NCBI GenBank assembly: GCA_029204225.1
Contig: CM055109.1
Location: forward strand, 25,666,723 to 25,730,722
DNA from: Diphasiastrum complanatum
Taxonomy: Eukaryota > Streptophyta > Lycopodiopsida > Lycopodiales > Lycopodiaceae
Length of the DNA stretch: 64,000 bases
Reading direction: 5' to 3'
The stretch's first letter is position 1, and each line of letters opens with the position of its first letter. Shown piece after piece: positions 23,601 through 32,009 of this stretch. A program made the translations under genes and the position numbers. The notes below the pieces were generated by a model. The model had not been told where the DNA came from and did not search any database. It worked only from the letters and a program-made list of their open reading frames with translations.

Positions 23601-23811
23601 ATGAGAAGGCAAGTGCTTTATTGACAATTTAACTAAGAATCTCGCTTTTGAAGCTAGATTGTTTTTGTCTTACCTTCAAATGTTACTGACTACTGTTCAC
23701 TGGACTCTACAGGGTGAGCCAAAGGGTGAAGAAGATGATGGTCCTACTATTCGAAATGTTGTCAATGAGGTGGAACCAGAAGAGGATGATGATCTAAGAG
23801 ACGAGCTATAG
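2602..23811 (+). CDS. HSP90B: ER-resident HSP90 chaperone (GRP94/endoplasmin, HSP90.7/SHEPHERD type), 17 exons
   Basis: This gene encodes an ATP-dependent chaperone of the ER lumen that folds secreted and membrane proteins. Exons: 2602-2668, 2871-2988, 3434-3587, 3907-3987, 4375-4486, 4744-4870, 15425-15563, 15681-15813, 15964-15999, 16158-16291, 16538-16750, 17211-17376, 18657-18798, 19185-19335, 22835-23245, 23399-23608, 23713-23811. They sum to 2493 nt (830 residues) with compatible phases and no internal stop; plant homologues are about 820 residues. The first exon encodes a hydrophobic signal peptide. The ATPase domain shows RELISNASD (Glu106, Asn110), DRGIGM (Asp154) and GQFGVGFYS (193-201). 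An acidic linker spans about 290-322. The middle domain carries [10 protein letters not shown] (Arg452). The C-terminal domain includes [11 protein letters not shown]. The protein ends RDEL, an ER-retrieval signal. Intron 6 is 10,554 bp and full of transposons; intron 16 appears to be GC-AG. The start is the only ATG that puts a signal peptide in frame. Confidence 0.95.
5540..6303 (-). pseudogene. hAT transposase C-terminal remnant (part 1) in HSP90 intron 6
   Basis: On the minus strand, 6290 down to about 6150 reads [19 protein letters not shown] followed by [11 protein letters not shown]. This is the classic hAT dimerisation-domain signature of plant transposases ([14 protein letters not shown]). 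Downstream is an acidic, low-complexity C-terminal region (about 5551-5986). Stop codons and frame changes show it is dead. It is interrupted at 6303 by a gypsy LTR; matching hAT sequence resumes beyond the other LTR at 13.98 kb. Confidence 0.75.
6304..6772 (-). mobile_element. 3' LTR of minus-strand gypsy element
   Basis: On the plus strand this runs from TGTTACAACTCCC to GGTACATAACA, that is, TG...CA when read on either strand. It matches 13538-13981 closely over its whole length, except for about 25 bp missing from the other copy and scattered substitutions. A polypurine tract on the minus strand adjoins its right edge, so it is the 3' LTR. Confidence 0.85.
6773..6796 (-). other. Polypurine tract of minus-strand gypsy element
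   Basis: The plus strand reads ATTCCCCCCCCC followed by AATAAAAACTCC, giving a G-rich purine run on the minus strand next to the LTR start. Confidence 0.6.
6799..8054 (-). pseudogene. Gypsy integrase with C-terminal chromodomain-like tail (minus strand)
   Basis: The integrase of a Ty3/gypsy element, read leftward from 8054. A zinc-binding start ([14 protein letters not shown], then CQINKA) is followed by a core with [26 protein letters not shown] and [12 protein letters not shown] stop and frame break lie at about 7525-7617. A second open part (7524 to 6799, 241 codons) holds the end of the core ([22 protein letters not shown]), the C-terminal [17 protein letters not shown] and a chromodomain-like end ([19 protein letters not shown]). 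This places the element among chromodomain gypsy elements (chromoviruses). The protease and reverse transcriptase parts are absent: at about 8055 the coding region is replaced by an opposite-strand gypsy element. Confidence 0.85.
8055..9293 (+). mobile_element. Probable 5' LTR of plus-strand gypsy element
   Basis: The stretch begins TGTTAAAAATTG right after the interrupted integrase and ends CATATACCA just before a primer-binding-like sequence, so TG...CA ends fit. A TATATATAG box near 8420 gives a plausible LTR promoter. The second LTR is missing, so the ends cannot be checked by comparison within the window. Confidence 0.6.
9299..9316 (+). other. Primer-binding site of plus-strand gypsy element
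   Basis: TGGCACCGTTGCTGGGGA lies 5 nt after the LTR end. Sequences of the form TGGCGCCGTTGCCGGGGA are common PBS sequences in plant gypsy elements. I do not assign the tRNA. Confidence 0.65.
9332..10806 (+). pseudogene. Gypsy gag with three CCHC zinc knuckles (broken)
   Basis: The retroelement capsid/nucleocapsid region. It opens around 9365 with a charged helical start ([15 protein letters not shown]), then a capsid-like part ([40 protein letters not shown]). A serine/aspartate-rich stretch follows (about 10060-10170), then three knuckles: [14 protein letters not shown] (near 10365), [14 protein letters not shown] (near 10610) and [14 protein letters not shown] (near 10690). In-frame stops occur at about 9674, 10025 and 10660, and the frame changes near 10585, so it cannot make one protein now. 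Confidence 0.85.
10816..12600 (+). CDS. Gypsy aspartic protease and N-terminal reverse transcriptase (594 codons)
   Basis: A long open part of a Ty3/gypsy polyprotein. After a lysine/serine-rich region, the retropepsin-like protease shows the catalytic motif [11 protein letters not shown] (near 11450) and the flap-side strand [17 protein letters not shown]. The reverse transcriptase starts near 12330 with [11 protein letters not shown] and continues through [20 protein letters not shown] and the fingers motif [16 protein letters not shown] stop at 12598-12600 then cuts it, although homologous sequence continues in frame. It is the best preserved piece of the plus-strand element in HSP90 intron 6, and would be removed on splicing. 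Confidence 0.85.
   Translation: MQRIDVIEEKLAKTEDQSWTSDVEKLFKVTTRSKSSSKPDQKSSMKRRKSFKKKSSSKTTNKSTTKEDLKDDPDYDRDAAKLFAKDISAEAKEIINAELQSAAAEKVVTFEEGDDEITKTKLSSAVIDKPISKSKTKDYDIVTDIGSLRPNITFEQLLANNTYYRKQLKGLSAPKKKKKVSLLDAGVLSIDLGDLGAPEIDITIAGCLIEKVPIDSGSSVNIITEDTAHALGLTDIQPTQQNIKLADSTRRKPVGELKDVTVYIQAKPFTMNFIVIKPLGLSSYSVLIGRPWLYQSNASVHWKSRELRFHTGETNNRGKPVKQIITWSREKYEGETPLSDTSFTSEESSYALHVLSNESDIEVQYFECYENADKEEFFDACYAKVDVSYEEIIVADTNSKEFDDSSDESEHEFGNKNQVDDKKTSMESTMREIHGHTKASMTEGLILPDSTELIELAPGRFVHVSKSLGESELAEFTELLKEYQDVFAWLLDNLKGIPAEFGEHRIDLKEDAVPVRQRQYRLNPKYSLMVKDELNKHLKAGIIYPVLSSEWVAPIVVVPKKKTGKIRICQDFCKLNAATRKDHHPLPFTDSILD
12601..13072 (+). pseudogene. Gypsy reverse transcriptase remainder (truncated)
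   Basis: Continuation of the reverse transcriptase after the stop at 12600: [16 protein letters not shown] and then IFIDDF, the catalytic DD box with the first residues changed. A second stop falls near 12838. Next come [24 protein letters not shown] and [11 protein letters not shown]. Homology ends abruptly near 13070, with no RNase H, integrase or 3' LTR, so the element is truncated on its right. Confidence 0.8.
13524..13535 (-). other. Primer-binding site (initiator tRNA-Met) of minus-strand gypsy element
   Basis: The plus strand reads GCTCTGATACCA, i.e. TGGTATCAGAGC on the minus strand, complementary to the 3' end of plant initiator tRNA-Met. It lies 2 nt from the LTR at 13538. Confidence 0.85.
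13538..13981 (-). mobile_element. 5' LTR of minus-strand gypsy element
   Basis: Matches the LTR at 6304-6772 with the same TGTT...AACA ends, but about 25 bp shorter because of one internal deletion. The adjoining primer-binding site shows it is the 5' LTR of the minus-strand element, which spans 6304-13981. Immediate flanks (CTACT on the left, CCACC on the right) do not form a perfect 5-bp target duplication. Confidence 0.85.
13982..14210 (-). pseudogene. hAT transposase remnant (part 2), right of the gypsy element
   Basis: On the minus strand this repeats the [15 protein letters not shown] segment seen left of the gypsy element, then continues into upstream sequence ([11 protein letters not shown] near 14120-14100). 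C-rich repeats of CCACCCCACCCC type occur on both sides of the shared 75 bp or so. Together with 5540-6303 it marks the host hAT copy into which the gypsy element inserted. Confidence 0.6.
14211..15424. other. Remainder of HSP90 intron 6
   Basis: No coding sequence recognised. Short frames on both strands have no recognisable motifs. The right end is a normal acceptor (TTTGCAG) for exon 7. Confidence 0.6.
15803..15864 (+). repeat. 31-bp perfect tandem duplication spanning the exon 8 donor site
   Basis: Units 15803-15833 and 15834-15864 are identical and begin GGGAAAAACTGGTAATAC. Each contains the last bases of exon 8 and the GTAATAC donor, so there are two identical donors, at 15814 and 15845. 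Confidence 0.95.
19600..20140. mobile_element. MITE-like element in HSP90 intron 14
   Basis: Perfect 12-bp terminal inverted repeats, TTTCACACTACA (19600-19611) and TGTAGTGTGAAA (20129-20140), are flanked on both sides by CCA, a candidate 3-bp target duplication. The inner CACTACA...TGTAGTG ends resemble CACTA (CMC) transposons. It is 541 bp long with no transposase, hence a non-autonomous element. Confidence 0.65.
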
Positions 23812-24360
23812 GCTGCAGGGACCAAATTTTTATCAGGTTCTCAAGTAGTGGGGTTAGAGAGCTAGCAGAAGTTCCCTGCATGGTTCCATCCCATTGCATG
23901 GGAAATGCCAATAGCAGAAGCTATTAGGTTGTGAGAAAAAATCTACATCTATTCTTGTGTTAAGGGATTTTTGACAAGTTTTGTATCCCAGTTTTCTTCA
24001 TGTCATTCTAAGCACATTTGATCGCAATAATTATTATAGTACTTAATACCTTTGCTGGAAGTTTAGGCAGCTTAAAAATAGAGTGCCGTTAGTGGTCCTT
24101 GTGATGTAGCAATGTTAGAAAGTTTGTAAGGACATTTCCAACTTCAACAATCTAGCGAGGAATTTACCAAAAGAAAACCAAAATAGTAACTTAGAGCTGG
24201 CTTTGTTGAAGGCTGTGATAGAGATGACTTCTTATTATCCACTAGCTTAAACACTTTTGGAAATTAATGCTTCTCATTGTTGTGGAATCTTACCTGCCTA
24301 GGCAAATGTTACCAACGAGCGAGCCCATAAAAATTTATACTTTTCTCTACTGTGAAGTTT
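23812..24360 (+). other. 3' flank of the HSP90 gene
   Basis: Presumed 3' untranslated region and downstream sequence; no other gene seen. I could not fix the polyadenylation site. Confidence 0.4.
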
Positions 24361-24367
24361 TGCCTCA

Positions 24368-24520
24368 ACCATCCAGCTCCATAAAAGTAGGAGAGAGAGA
24401 GAGAGAATGTAGGCTGTTGTGAATAAAATGCGTTTTGGAGGTTTCCATCCAGCTCCATAAAAGTAGGAGAGAGAGAGAATGTAGGCTGTTGTGAAGAAAA
24501 GGCGTTTCGGAGGTTTTCAT
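24368..24520. repeat. Tandem duplication (about 77 bp) with GA-rich core
   Basis: Two near-identical units each contain CCATCCAGCTCCATAAAAG, a GAGAGAGA run and ATGTAGGCTGTTGTGAA. More GA-rich tracts follow to about 24780. Confidence 0.8.
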
Positions 24521-25340
24521 TGGTCCAAGTTTGCCTTAAAACGTCTTTGATGGGCAGTTAAAAGGCAATTGAAGTGGGACTGAATGGCAAACAAGTTGGT
24601 TTTAGAAAGAGAACATGTGCTTTTAGAAAGTTCTAGAAATAGAACTTTAGAGAGAGAGGCTCTGAGTGATGGATCGAGAGTCCGATTGAGAGAGAGAGGT
24701 TAGAGAGAGAGCAACGGAGAGAGAGAGAGAATGTGAGGTGATTGTAATTTGAGGTGAGAGAGAGAGAAAGCGAGCGAGAGCGAGCTTTTCAGTTTTCAGT
24801 TTTGATAAGAATAGAGAATGAACTCGTAGACCTGCACTGTATCTTGTTATTTATCAACTCAAACTTAGCAATAGATGGCTTCTAAAAACATCACAGCATT
24901 GTGTCACACTTCTCTTACAACTGTGGAAGAAACCTGATCAGTATATTATCAAAAGAGATACATATAGTAAAGCACGTTGAGCTGAGATAGCTAGGAAGCG
25001 CTTGTCTTAAGTTGGAAATCAGATAAGTATCTGACAAACCAGCAGACAGCTATTTTGTGACACACGAATGGGTGGGCCTTTTCTGAGCTATATAGTACAT
25101 GCTAAAGTTCTTGTAATCTATATTTTAATCTAAAAGTAAATTTCTTTTATGATTAGTTGCGTGACAGAAAACAGGACTGCTCCCGTTGCTACATATGTAT
25201 CTATTTGTTGTAACGGAATCAGCCGTATTGTTGAGGTACATCCAAAAAGATTACGTGACATCAGGTTGCTTATGTGTGAAAAATGACAGGCAGTTGAAGG
25301 ATTGAAGATTCAACCTAGGTTTTATTCTTCCTGTCAACAA
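24521..25340. other. Non-genic stretch
   Basis: GA-rich microsatellite-like tracts near 24640-24780, then plain AT-rich sequence. No coding evidence. Confidence 0.5.
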
Positions 25341-25349
25341 GTCCATTGC

Positions 25350-25885
25350 ATTGCCTTCCCTCGTATCTTACTGGCACGGCCAGTTTGGCCGCGACCAACT
25401 TTTGCACGCGACACGGACCGATGATGCTGCCCGCCGCCCTGCCCGCCTTGCCCGAGAGACATTGAACCTTTGCTTGCCACGTGACCTGATGGGTTTATCC
25501 CATAATATTTTTTCGGAACTGCTCCACCATGCATATATACTCAAAATGCCCATCCACTCCCATGTGTGTGTGTGTGTGTGAGCAGGCGCTTTGGTGCTCC
25601 TGGCGCCACGGCCCTGGTGGTCCCAACGTCGGGGGTGGGCAGGCGGTCCCGTGTGCTGGTGCCGACGCCCTGCCCCGGTGGTCCCGACCTGGCGTTGTGG
25701 CACCGCCAGGTGGTTCCGGCAGCGCCAGCGCTTCGGCTCGAGTGAAAGGGTGGCGCTGGCACATTGCAGTGGGTCCCGGCGCATGCCCACCATGCGATAG
25801 TACTTTTGCGGCAACAGTGGGGTCCCGGGTTGAACGGATTCCTGTCCCCTGCCCGGACTCCACGTGTTAATTTACGACTAGCACG
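25350..25885. other. GC-rich patch with overlapping open frames on both strands
   Basis: About 530 bp of clearly GC-rich sequence lies in an otherwise AT-rich region. Open frames of 60-150 codons occur on both strands, as expected by chance when AT-rich stop codons are scarce. A (GT)n run lies near 25563-25579, and CGGCCAGTTTGGCCG near 25377 is a short inverted repeat. No protein family is recognised. Confidence 0.6.
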
Positions 25886-26006
25886 GGGCCAAAGCTGTCC
25901 CCGTACCAATAAGCGACAAGGATTGCATCGTGGAGAGTAAGAAGTTGTAAACTATTGTTCAATCCCATTGGTTGAACAAAACTCCTTGAATGCATTGGAT
26001 ATGTAT

Positions 26007-26300
26007 TCACTTAGCCCTAACAACTTTGATCTTTCTTAATGTCTGCAGCTCAGCATGCTCTTTGTAGATCTTGAAGAAGTGGAAGGCTTCAAATTTGTGC
26101 TTCATAAAATATACATCTCCTTTTCTTGAATAGTCATCAATGAATGTAATAGAGAATTTAACATCAAATAATGATGGTGTTTGCATTGGGCCAGATGTAT
26201 CTGAATGAACTATGTCTAAAAGATTTCTAGATATATGTTTTTGATTTGACCTAAAAGGTCTTCTAGGTTGCTTTCCTATACTACAACCTTGGCAATCTGG
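26007..26300 (-). pseudogene. Ty1/copia integrase fragment
   Basis: Read leftward from about 26300: CQGCSIGKQPRRPF (end of the zinc-binding GAG-pre-integrase domain), then LLDIVHSDTSGPMQTPSL and FSITFIDDYSRKGDVYFMKHK. These are the HSD and DDYSR signatures of a copia integrase core. Upstream and downstream pol sequence is missing, so this is an isolated fragment, possibly of the element whose 5' LTR may lie at 30.05 kb. Confidence 0.85.
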
Positions 26301-28185
26301 AGGTATCAAAATCAAAACTCCAATGATCACAAAAATCAAAATTACTTTTGAAACTCCTTTCTCATTTTTGCAAGAATCAAATTGTTCATGTACAACCCTG
26401 AAAAAAACGCTTATTATTGTTTCTTGTGAAGGGATTTCCTGCATATACTTTCACTTGGAAATTCTCATATTTGCAGGAATTGGAGCAAGTTGGGTGAGTT
26501 TCTTCTTTGATGTTGACACCCCCTTAGCAACTTGTCCTTTAACTTAATTTTTTTTTTTCCATTTATCAAATATTTTGTCGACTAAATTCTAGACCTGAAA
26601 TGAGGAGACAAATAAAATGAGTATTTAACTAAAAGAACGTAATAAATAAAGTTGAGATTAAAGTTCATTGTTCCAAAATAACAAAAGCAAAAAATTAGTT
26701 AGAGTCATGTATTCTCCTTTTAAAATGAAAAGCCATCTAAAAATAATTGTCATATTTTGTAAGTGTGTGTATAGGATTCTTTGCATCGAAGGGTGATCTT
26801 GTTTCCTAGGCACACAGACACTTCAACTCCAACTTCTTGTAGTCATCCTCTTTGTGGAAACAAGTGTACTCTTTGTGAAAGAAGTGCACTCTTTGAATGA
26901 CCATAATCTTTAGCTCGTAATTATGACCTATGTTGTGATCCTAGGCTAAGAGTTTGACCTCTTCGACAATGAGGCCTACAAAAATTATAGCACTCGCTTG
27001 CTTGAAGGATTACATCAACTGTGGAGGATTAAAGGGAAATGGCTGCACCAAGTAAATTGATGGCCGATTCTTGGGATGGAATTCTCACATAATGTTTGGG
27101 GCCTTGATCTTTATTGGTCATGGTCATGGTCATAGTCATGGTCTTGTTTCTGCATTTAACAGGCTTGGCCTGGGCAATGTCTTCTTGGAAATTAGAAAGA
27201 GAGCTATGTTTTCTTTTGGGGATGGATATCATAGGAATCCCTTAGAAGATTCTTCCACTGCGGTGGTTTTTTTGGAAGAGGAGGCCAAACCCTTGCCTAA
27301 GGTCACAACATGAGATCAAGACTTAGCAGCCTTAGGGTCCTTAGGGGCTGCTCTTGGTAGAATAGGGTCTTCACCTTGTGTGAGCGCCTCGCAAATAATT
27401 AAAAATGATTTTTTCAAACTTTAAAGATAACAAATTTTCAATAAACTATGCTTGTCATAAAAAGAACAAAAATCTATGAAATTTTTTGTAGAAATAGTAA
27501 GAAAAAAATTATCCGTCTTTAGTGCCTCATCAAAAAAGTTCTCGACAAAGGCGTGCTCCCATAGGTAGATTTTCATATAACTACTCTCCAATATGTATAA
27601 ATAGACTTTTTTCTCAAGGGACTTCATAGAAAAATAGTTGAATCCCTTCTCCTTGTCATTTATCGTCACCTTATACGACACATGTCCTACAACTTTAAAG
27701 GTGGATGGCCTTTGCCAACTTTCTTGCAATTGAAAGCAAGAGTTTTGTCAATTTTTGTCCATGTTGAGCGATTCCCTAGTATTTTTGCAGACTGCGTAGA
27801 AACACGAATGAAACTGCAGAATTGGATAATGAAATGGATGTAGATTAAAGATCGATTTTTCGGATGAATTACTCCCAATAGTAGAATAATCCAACACCTC
27901 CTCTGTTTTCTAGTATCTTTTTTCCATGCATCATAACATATCTCAAGATATGAATCCTATGATCAGCATAACCTTCATGTTCATTCTTGCATGACCAACA
28001 TAGAATCCATAACAAGCATAGCTTTCCTTGACCAACAACATGTGCTTCTATGACCAACAACATGTGCTTCTATGACCAACATAGCCTTCCATGACTAGCA
28101 TGGCTTGTTAAAAGCTTGTATTTTCAATTTTCCATTAAGAAGTTGAGCATATTTACTACAAGGCAATACATGCTTTATCTCTATA
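26301..28185. other. Non-genic stretch
   Basis: No gene is recognised. The minus-strand frame at 27421-27729 (102 codons) has no motif I know. A short GGTCAT repeat occurs near 27115-27145. Confidence 0.45.
27960..28110. repeat. Degenerate tandem repeat with two exact 22-bp units
   Basis: The phrase TGACCAACAACATGTGCTTCTA occurs twice in a row near 28030-28075, with looser ATGACCAACATAG-type copies on either side. Confidence 0.7.
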
Positions 28186-28189
28186 TTTT

Positions 28190-28362
28190 TTGTTCTTGCT
28201 TTTGTTTGAATTTCTTTATTGAATAAATCATTCCTAGTGCTTCTCGCTCTGTAGCAGAATAGTTCTTTTCTGATGCAGCGAGTTGCCTACCCGCATAATA
28301 AATTGGGTAATCTACATTTTGGTCATCTTTCTAACTAAGCACTACACCTATTGCAAACGATG
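28190..28362 (-). pseudogene. Ty3/gypsy RNase H fragment
   Basis: The minus strand from 28362 reads SFAIGVVLS, a stop, then YPIYYAGRQLAASEKNYS and ATEREALGMIYSIKKF. This is the gypsy RNase H pattern (FAIGVVLSQ, TEREALG). A TAG replaces the expected Gln after VLS. Only this domain is recognisable. Confidence 0.8.
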
Positions 28363-30040
28363 AACATGGAGAGCTCCTCATCTTTGGTTCCTCCTGATTT
28401 TTTCATCGAAGATTGGAGCTTCTATTCGTATCATGAAATCACTTAAGGTTTTAAACAATTTGGTGAACATTTTAGTACATCTTTTTCATTCTTAAGTCTT
28501 GTACCGCCTCAAATAACATACCATTCTTCTTTTGTTGAGATTTATAGTAATTCAGATTCAAGCTAGCACTCAATTACAAATTCTAGTCAATGTACCATTC
28601 CATGTCAAGCGAATGTTTCTGTGAATCCTTTAAGACATGCAAGGAGGTCCAATTAATTTACGCTTGTAAAATCGAGATCCATATTTTCAAATGTGGAAGA
28701 GATTTTTGAAAGATCAGAACCTTCTAATGAAATTAAGGAAGATGAGAGAATTTCTTATCGACAGTTAGTGCAACGTGTACTACAACACAAAATCCAAGGT
28801 CAATGAAAGATGTAGGAGAAATTCACAAGCAAGCCATAATGACAAAACGTCAAAAACAATTGCTTGAACCACATGAAACTCACAAAGTGAGAAACACAAT
28901 TTCCTGTGTTTCCAGTTGCTTGCAAAAATTAAGCATTACCAAAATCAAACGTATTTGATCAAACTTTTTTTCATAGACAAGAGACGATCAAAATTACTAT
29001 CTGTATTCCTATAAGGCCTGATTTAAAAATTGTTCTTATTTTCTGAAAAAACCTGAAGTATGTCGTAATGCTTTCAAAGGGCGTTCACACAATTGGAAAT
29101 TCAACACTTGCTTGTATCCATGGGAGATTACAAAAAAATCCAAGTTTGCAAGGTTCAGTCTAGGGATGCATAGTTTCTTTAGATGCCTTAACTACAAAAG
29201 CATGGTTAACACGTCTCATTAATGTCCATGCCGAAAAACTCCCAAATTCTCTATATTTTCATCTTCTAGACAATTTTAGTTTTGATGTACAAGGATTTTG
29301 CCATGTCCAAGAATGTTCCACATTTGAGTTATTTATATTTTGTGAAAATTTGGAAAAGGGACTTTGGTCTTGTGACAATTTCTGAAAAGTCAAGAATGTC
29401 TGTTTGTACGACTTGCGAGTAGTTGAAAGTGCAAATAGAACAAGCTAAAACTCTGCATGAAAAAGATATTTGACAATATGTATTTTATTGTTTTTAATAA
29501 TTATATACTTACATTAAATTTTTAAATTTCATTTGTGTTTTCTATGGATTAGATCAACTTTTTCTATATTTTTTAGTGGAGATTATAAAGTCACTCCAAC
29601 TCCACCGAGAATATCAAACAATGGAGTGCATAGAATTTTGTTTATAATGACATAAATTCTATTCCTCAAAAACCATTCTTTTGAAACACATTAACAAGCG
29701 TGTGTATTTCGGTGATAAGTGTATCTTTATCAGTGCAGTAATACATGGCTGCGATGACTTGAGAAATAATGACTTTATATGAGTTATAAATAGGTCGATT
29801 GGATGCAAGATGTAGATACTATAGGAAAGGAAAATGTAACTCTATTCTTTTATCATATTTGGTCATATGAAATGTCCCGTTATTAGGGTTAAAAAGAATA
29901 GTAATATTTAAGAAATTCATATTATTGTCCTCAGATGATTTCTCATTTTTTATTTCTAGATATTCTAAAGTGTCGGAAAATTGTGATATTGTGGAAGTAT
30001 CGAATGATATCAAATTAGTAGAGCTCTGATTATAACAGAA
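28363..30040. other. Unassigned stretch with possible decayed coding sequence
   Basis: Plus-strand pieces around 29060-29370 read like a decayed protein (HTIGNSTLACIHGRL, TTKAWLTRLINVHAEKLP, FHLLDNFSFDVQGFCHVQ) broken by stops. I do not recognise the family. The rest is AT-rich and featureless. Confidence 0.35.
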
Positions 30041-30052
30041 GCTCTGATACCA
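30041..30052 (-). other. tRNA-Met primer-binding site of a minus-strand LTR element
   Basis: GCTCTGATACCA on the plus strand directly precedes a TGTCAGAA LTR start. Confidence 0.75.
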
Positions 30053-30553
30053 TGTCAGAAATTGGTAGGTTATCAGAAATGAGCTCTGATACAATGTCGG
30101 AAATACGTGGGTTATCAAGAATATCGAATGATATCGGATAAGAGGAGCTCTGGTTAATATAGATGCTTTGATCTCAATCAAGCAGCGGAAGTAAAACAAC
30201 GGACGGTTGTAGATCGGAAGTGCAACAATTACCAACAATAATCAAGATGAATAAACAGTAGTAATGCTCAATAGATTGTGGACAAAAATGTACTCTTGAT
30301 AAAAATCGGAAAGTGAGTACATGGGCGTAAAGCTGAGCGCAATTCAATGAGGTGCAGATATTTTAGAGCTTCCGTCTCTTCTTCTTTAATCAACTATCTC
30401 TTTTATAGATAACTGACTGAAAGATATTATTTACAAATCTGTCAGGTCAGTAATTTCTACGTACTTAATTGATTATAGTCGCCTTGTAGTAACCGTCTAT
30501 TAAGTAGTAAAGAATATGTATAATTAGGTGGACTGCCATAAAGTCTTCAGACA
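30053..30553 (-). mobile_element. LTR of a minus-strand element (likely 5' LTR or solo LTR)
   Basis: TGTCAGAA...CTTCAGACA ends are consistent with an LTR. The sequence adjoins a primer-binding site and carries a minus-strand TATA box (ATCTATAAAA at 30401-30410), matching the orientation given by the PBS. The flank 29990-30180 contains a degenerate duplication around GAGCTCTGAT and ATATCGAATGATATC. A partner LTR was not found, so the element is incomplete. Confidence 0.6.
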
Positions 30554-30659
30554 GTACTTGGATCGACTTTTTCATGATGAGGGAGCCGAGTGAGCCCCGT
30601 TAGTTGAGGGTTGAAAGAAGTCGACGAAGTCGAGTTATCGAGGGAGTCGATGGAGTTGA

Positions 30660-30790
30660 TGGACAATGGAATGGAGTAAGTCGGGTACTTCGATATCGGG
30701 TACTTCGGTGTTGAGTACTTCGATGTCGGGCACTTCGATGAAGTCGATGTTGATGGAGTCAGTTGAGTGAGTTGATGATGTCGAAGTCGA
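30660..30790. repeat. Minisatellite (TCGGGTACTTCGATA-like unit)
   Basis: A unit of about 15-18 bp (TCGGGTACTTCGAT and variants) is repeated about four times near 30680-30750, continuing into GAAGTCGA-rich sequence. Confidence 0.7.
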
Positions 30791-31978
30791 AGAAGTCGAA
30801 TGGAGTTACACACTCATATATGATATATCCAGTTTTGGTGATTTTTATCAGCACTTAAAGGGTAACTTTGAATGCACATATCTATCTCTATAGATTTCCA
30901 AATTCAATTTTTTTTAATAGGCATGTTTCTATAATCATATAGGATTTTTAAGAGTAGACAGGCTAAAAATTGAATGTAAAATTCAAAACAATGTAGTCCC
31001 ATATATGAAAATATTGAAGTTTCATCAGTATTCCTCCCACGTGTTTGACACATCATATCTTACATATAAGTTACTCAAAATAAAGGTCTCAAATTTTTTA
31101 ATCAGTAAATGTATATATGAAGAACACACACGTGAACGGATTTGATGTGATTCATCATAGTTTATGAGATATGATTTTTTGAATAAGTGCTTAAAATGCA
31201 CACTTTTGTGTGCATTTTGAAATGACTCTAGTGTTAACAAGTATCTTAAAAGCTTTAGTTGCCCAAATTCTAAAGTTCCAAAAGCATTTAGGATAAGACT
31301 ATCGGTGCTCCACCGAGTCCAAAAGGAAGAACTGTAAAAAAAATACCATTTAATTCAATTAACTGGGAATATTTCTATTCCAGAGTTAAACTAATAAAAA
31401 GCACAGTACCAGGAAATTAAATTTCCATTGCAGGGCACTTGCCTGGAGATATTTATCGCCAATCCTAAATCCGTGGATCCAATCACATGGACATAGCAGT
31501 TAGGATAAAAATTATTCTCCAAAGATTCTCCCGGTTAAGGTCAGGAGAATAGGTAATTCAATTCTCAACTGTCGATTTAGGTAAATTTACAAAAAAAGCC
31601 CTTCCAGAATCGACCAAAGTTTTGATTACTTAAAATTTTTGCAAAGGCCTTTGAAAAAAAACCGGCTATGTAACTATAACCGTTTTGAATAGCCATGCAT
31701 TCACTGAAATGCAAAACCCCATTTGCAAAAACTATGAAATTAATACTACACATGGTTATTGACATGCACAACTCAGTGAACCAACTGAGGCATGCAACGA
31801 ATAGGGTAAGGTCCTCCACCCACCATGCATCCCGTTCACTTTTGGGAAAAGAGAAAAAAGAAGTCAATAAAAAAACTTCATGCATGTAAGTTAAGGTCCC
31901 CCACCCATTCAAAACCCTAAAAGGACTTCTGGTTCTCACAGCCGTCAGGACTCAGAAGGCTTCTCAGCCGCGACCTCC

Positions 31979-32009
<31 letters not shown>

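Noticed and set aside
25368-25909. Several overlapping frames of 120-150 codons in the GC-rich patch
   Set aside because: Open on both strands at once because stop codons are rare in GC-rich DNA; sequences are repetitive and unlike known proteins.
28363-29400. Possible endogenous plant pararetrovirus
   Set aside because: The nearby RNase H fragment is gypsy-like, and no coat or movement protein signature could be recognised; too weak to call.
30547-30813. Minus-strand frame rich in Ser, Thr, Pro (88 codons)
   Set aside because: It is the translation of the minisatellite at 30.66-30.79 kb, not a gene.
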